Below, piece after piece: positions 62,039 through 64,000 of a stretch of 64,000 nt of DNA; position 1 is the stretch's first letter, and every line of letters starts with the position of its first letter. The DNA is from Luteococcus sp052116585 (GTDB taxonomy: Bacteria; Actinomycetota; Actinomycetes; Propionibacteriales; Propionibacteriaceae). The notes beneath the pieces are model-generated. The model did no database searches and was not told the origin of the DNA. It saw nothing but the letters and a program-made list of their open reading frames with translations. Made by a program: the position numbers and the translations under genes. The stretch is taken from NCBI RefSeq assembly GCF_052116585.1, contig NZ_JBQKKT010000011.1:1-64000 (forward strand). Direction: 5' to 3'.

Positions 62039-62608
62039 GTGCAGGAACAGTCGAGCGAGCACACCACCGCCGTGCCTGCGTCCCAGGAGGCACTCTTCGA
62101 CGGCGACTTCTCCCCGCTGCCAGAGGACCTCGGCTTCCGGGGCCCCGTCGCCTGCAAGGCAGCCGGCATCACCTACCGGCAGCTCGACTACTGGGCCCGC
62201 ACCAATCTGGTCACCCCCCAGATCCGAGGGGCCGAGGGGTCCGGCACCCAACGGCTGTACTCCTTCCGCGACGTGCTGCTGCTCAAGGTGATCAAGCGCC
62301 TCATCGACGCAGGCATCTCACTCCAGCAGATCCGCATCGCCATCGAGCACCTGCGCCAGCGCGGCGTCGAGGACCTGACACAGGTGACCTTGATGAGCGA
62401 CGGCGTCTCGGTCTACGAGTGCACCTCTGACAATGAAGTCGTCGACCTGTTGCGGGGCGGTCAGGGGATGTTTGCCATCGCGCTGGGCGGTGTGTGGCGC
62501 GACATCGAAGGGACGCTGAGCGTCCTGCCCACGGAACGAGCGGAGGAGACGCCGTCCTCCGCCTCTCAGACCGCCGAATCCGTCCGCCCTGTTCTCCGGG
62601 CAGTGTGA
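62039..62608 (+). CDS. MerR-family regulator upstream of gcvP
   Basis: 189 residues from GTG; GGGAGAAGGGG stands upstream. After a 40-residue lead, the DNA-binding domain appears: VACKAAGITYRQLDYWARTN near 43, LVTPQIRGAEGSGTQRLYS, VLLLKVIKRLIDAGISLQQI near 82 and IAIEHLRQRG. The C-terminal half (VYECTSDNEVVDLLRGGQGM) fits the mycobacterial homologue near gcvB. The 208-bp gap before it holds an AT-richer segment GATCAAAACACCTAGTCACG around 61878 that may be its promoter region. Confidence 0.9.
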   Translation: MQEQSSEHTTAVPASQEALFDGDFSPLPEDLGFRGPVACKAAGITYRQLDYWARTNLVTPQIRGAEGSGTQRLYSFRDVLLLKVIKRLIDAGISLQQIRIAIEHLRQRGVEDLTQVTLMSDGVSVYECTSDNEVVDLLRGGQGMFAIALGGVWRDIEGTLSVLPTERAEETPSSASQTAESVRPVLRAV

Positions 62609-62617
62609 TCCAGCCGC

Positions 62618-62623
62618 TAGTGT
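62618..62623 (+). promoter_or_regulatory. Candidate leaderless -10 box of gcvP
   Basis: TAGTGT ends 6 nt before the ATG at 62630. No glycine-riboswitch pattern is visible in the 21-bp gap. Confidence 0.5.
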
Positions 62624-62629
62624 GACCTC

Positions 62630-64000
62630 ATGGTCACGCAGCCTTCCGCACATCTGTTCAGCAACCGCCACATCGGTCCCGACACCACCGAAGAGCACGA
62701 GATGTTGGCCCTGCTGGGCCTGTCCGAACTTGATGATCTCGTAGCGGCGCTGCCCGAGGAGATCCGTCACGATGGTGAGCTCGACCTCCCGCCGGCCCTG
62801 ACCGAGCAGGAGGTGCTGAGCGAGCTGCGCACGCTGTCCGAACGCAACCGCCCCCGACGCGCCATGATCGGCATGGGCTACCACGGCACGATCACTCCCG
62901 CCGTGGTGCGGCGCAATGTGTTGGAGGACCCCACCTGGTACACGGCGTACACGCCCTACCAGCCCGAGATCAGCCAAGGCCGTCTGGAAGCCCTTCTCAA
63001 CTTCCAGACCCTGGTGAGTGACTTGACCGGGCTGCCGACGGCCGGCTCCTCGCTGCTCGATGAGGCGACGGCAGTGGCGGAGGCCGTCGGCGTGGCCCGT
63101 CGAACCACTCGCAAGGGCAATGTGGTGCTGCTCGACGCGGATCTGCTCCCGCAGTCCGCAGCTGTTGTCCGCACGCGAGCCCTGGCTCTGGGCTGGCAGG
63201 TCGTGGAGGCCCAGGACCTGGTGCAGGGGCTGCAGCAGCACGAGGCCTTCGCCGTCGTGGTGCAGGTTCCCGGCACATCCGGCCTCGTTCGGCCGGTGGA
63301 GGAGCTGACCTCCATTGCCGAGAAGGCCCACGAGAACAACGCCACGGTCATTGCCGCCGCAGACCTGCTGGCACTCACCCGCCTGGAATCCCCTGGATCC
63401 TGGGGTGCAGACATCGCCGTCGGTTCCAGCCAGCGCCTGGGCGTTCCGCTCTTCTACGGTGGCCCGCACGCCGGCTACATCAGCGTCCGCGAAGGACTGG
63501 AGCGCTCGCTGCCCGGCCGTCTCGTGGGTGTCTCGGTGGATGCGGACGGAACCCCCGCCTACCGACTGGCCCTGCAGACACGCGAACAACACATCCGTCG
63601 AGAGAAGGCCACCAGCAACATTTGCACGGCACAGGTGCTGCTGGCGGTCACGGCGTCGATGTATGCCGTCTATCACGGCCCCGACGGGCTGCGGTCGATC
63701 GCGGACACCATCCATGGCCGGACCCGGATGCTGGCGGCGGCCCTGGACAATGCTGGCCTGGAACTGGCCGGGGAACACTTCTTCGACACACTGACCGTTG
63801 CCGTGCCGCGTCGCGCCACGCAACTCGTTGCGCAGGCGCGGGAGCGGGGTGTGCATCTGCGCCTGGTGGACGACGACCACCTGGGCATCAGCATCGGTGA
63901 GGACACGGAGATCACCGACCTCGAGGCCGTCGCGGAGGTGCTGGGTGCCACCCTGGACGAGCGGCAGGGACTGGGTGACCTTGCAGACCACGACCGTGAA
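62630..64000 (+). CDS. gcvP: Glycine dehydrogenase (decarboxylating), N-terminal half (partial)
   Basis: P protein of glycine cleavage, decarboxylating glycine on PLP. The first 457 residues are in the window: HLFSNRHIGPDTTEEHEMLA near 8, RAMIGMGYHGTITPAVVRRN near 78, NPTWYT-type DPTWYTAYTPYQPEISQGRL near 100, LLDEATAVAEAV near 141, RLGVPLFYGGPHAGYISV near 279 and REQHIRREKATSNICTAQVL near 319. The Lys-bearing PLP site lies beyond the edge. Actinobacterial GcvP is a single chain of about 950 residues, so roughly half is missing. Confidence 0.96.
   Translation, partial: MVTQPSAHLFSNRHIGPDTTEEHEMLALLGLSELDDLVAALPEEIRHDGELDLPPALTEQEVLSELRTLSERNRPRRAMIGMGYHGTITPAVVRRNVLEDPTWYTAYTPYQPEISQGRLEALLNFQTLVSDLTGLPTAGSSLLDEATAVAEAVGVARRTTRKGNVVLLDADLLPQSAAVVRTRALALGWQVVEAQDLVQGLQQHEAFAVVVQVPGTSGLVRPVEELTSIAEKAHENNATVIAAADLLALTRLESPGSWGADIAVGSSQRLGVPLFYGGPHAGYISVREGLERSLPGRLVGVSVDADGTPAYRLALQTREQHIRREKATSNICTAQVLLAVTASMYAVYHGPDGLRSIADTIHGRTRMLAAALDNAGLELAGEHFFDTLTVAVPRRATQLVAQARERGVHLRLVDDDHLGISIGEDTEITDLEAVAEVLGATLDERQGLGDLADHDRE

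Noticed and set aside
62600..62630. Glycine riboswitch before gcvP
   Set aside because: The gap is only 21 bp, far too short for the aptamer, and no such aptamer is seen before the merR gene either.
62318..63991. A 557-codon minus-strand open frame opposite gcvP
   Set aside because: Antisense shadow without motifs; gcvP is unambiguous on the plus strand.

Overview
The window is GC-rich, densely coded chromosomal DNA from an actinobacterium. Several marker families point there: the septation protein SepH, DUF3145, DUF3000, DUF3093, DUF3710, DUF4193, the MerR regulator FtsR, a GarA-like FHA protein, phosphatidylinositol-mannoside synthesis genes and the coproporphyrin-dependent haem pathway (HemE, HemQ, ferrochelatase with C-terminal cysteines). 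A PucR-type regulator near fabD-fabH-acpP-fabF and a hemE-hemQ pair without hemY between them suggest Propionibacteriales, perhaps Propionibacteriaceae. This is inference; I cannot name the genus.

Layout. 1-2.7 kb: an insertion-sequence end, a GH4 glycosidase, a 16-bp tandem array and an AEC-family transporter. 2.7-5.3 kb: divergent trehalose genes otsA and otsB, then a CAU tRNA. 5.3-15.3 kb: a GNAT-like protein, an amphi-Trp protein, a HAD phosphatase, a membrane protein with a vestigial kinase-like lobe, the MoxR-DUF58-VWA-VWA operon, a YggS protein and an S9 peptidase. 15.4-23.3 kb: DUF3145, the FAS-II operon on the minus strand, a broken luciferase-like gene, the PucR regulator and sepH. 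23.4-33.1 kb: ferrochelatase, a second S9 peptidase, small conserved actinobacterial proteins, dut, two TrkA-type proteins and a TRAM-domain RNA methyltransferase. 33.2-41 kb: aconitase with a palindromic operator candidate, dxs, RNase D and DUF3000. 41.1-48.5 kb: hemE-hemQ, half of an ABC importer, msrB, a frameshifted LigD-type polymerase, PPK2 and a CbiX-like protein. 48.9-49.7 kb: four tRNA genes. 49.9-64 kb: an orphan ATP-grasp protein, then one long plus-strand run: thrS-HIT-pgsA1-patA-pimA joined to pgsA2-DUF881-sbp-DUF881-gcvH-garA-ftsR-DUF151-merR-gcvP, the last cut by the window edge.

Functional links. The thrS-to-pgsA2 genes would make phosphatidylinositol phosphate and its mannosylated, acylated derivatives. 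GcvH and GcvP belong to glycine cleavage and are separated by genes for central-metabolism signalling and division control. The haem genes act through coproporphyrin.

Most of the window is conserved core genome and I found no clear new defence or biosynthetic system. The items most worth following up are a recurrent TAG-type hexamer exactly 6-7 nt before start codons (leaderless promoters), the frameshifted polymerase in a C6 run, the chelatase-like protein without its metal-binding histidines, the orphan ATP-grasp gene beside tRNAs, the ABC importer without an ATPase, and several 14-25 bp tandem arrays at gene edges.
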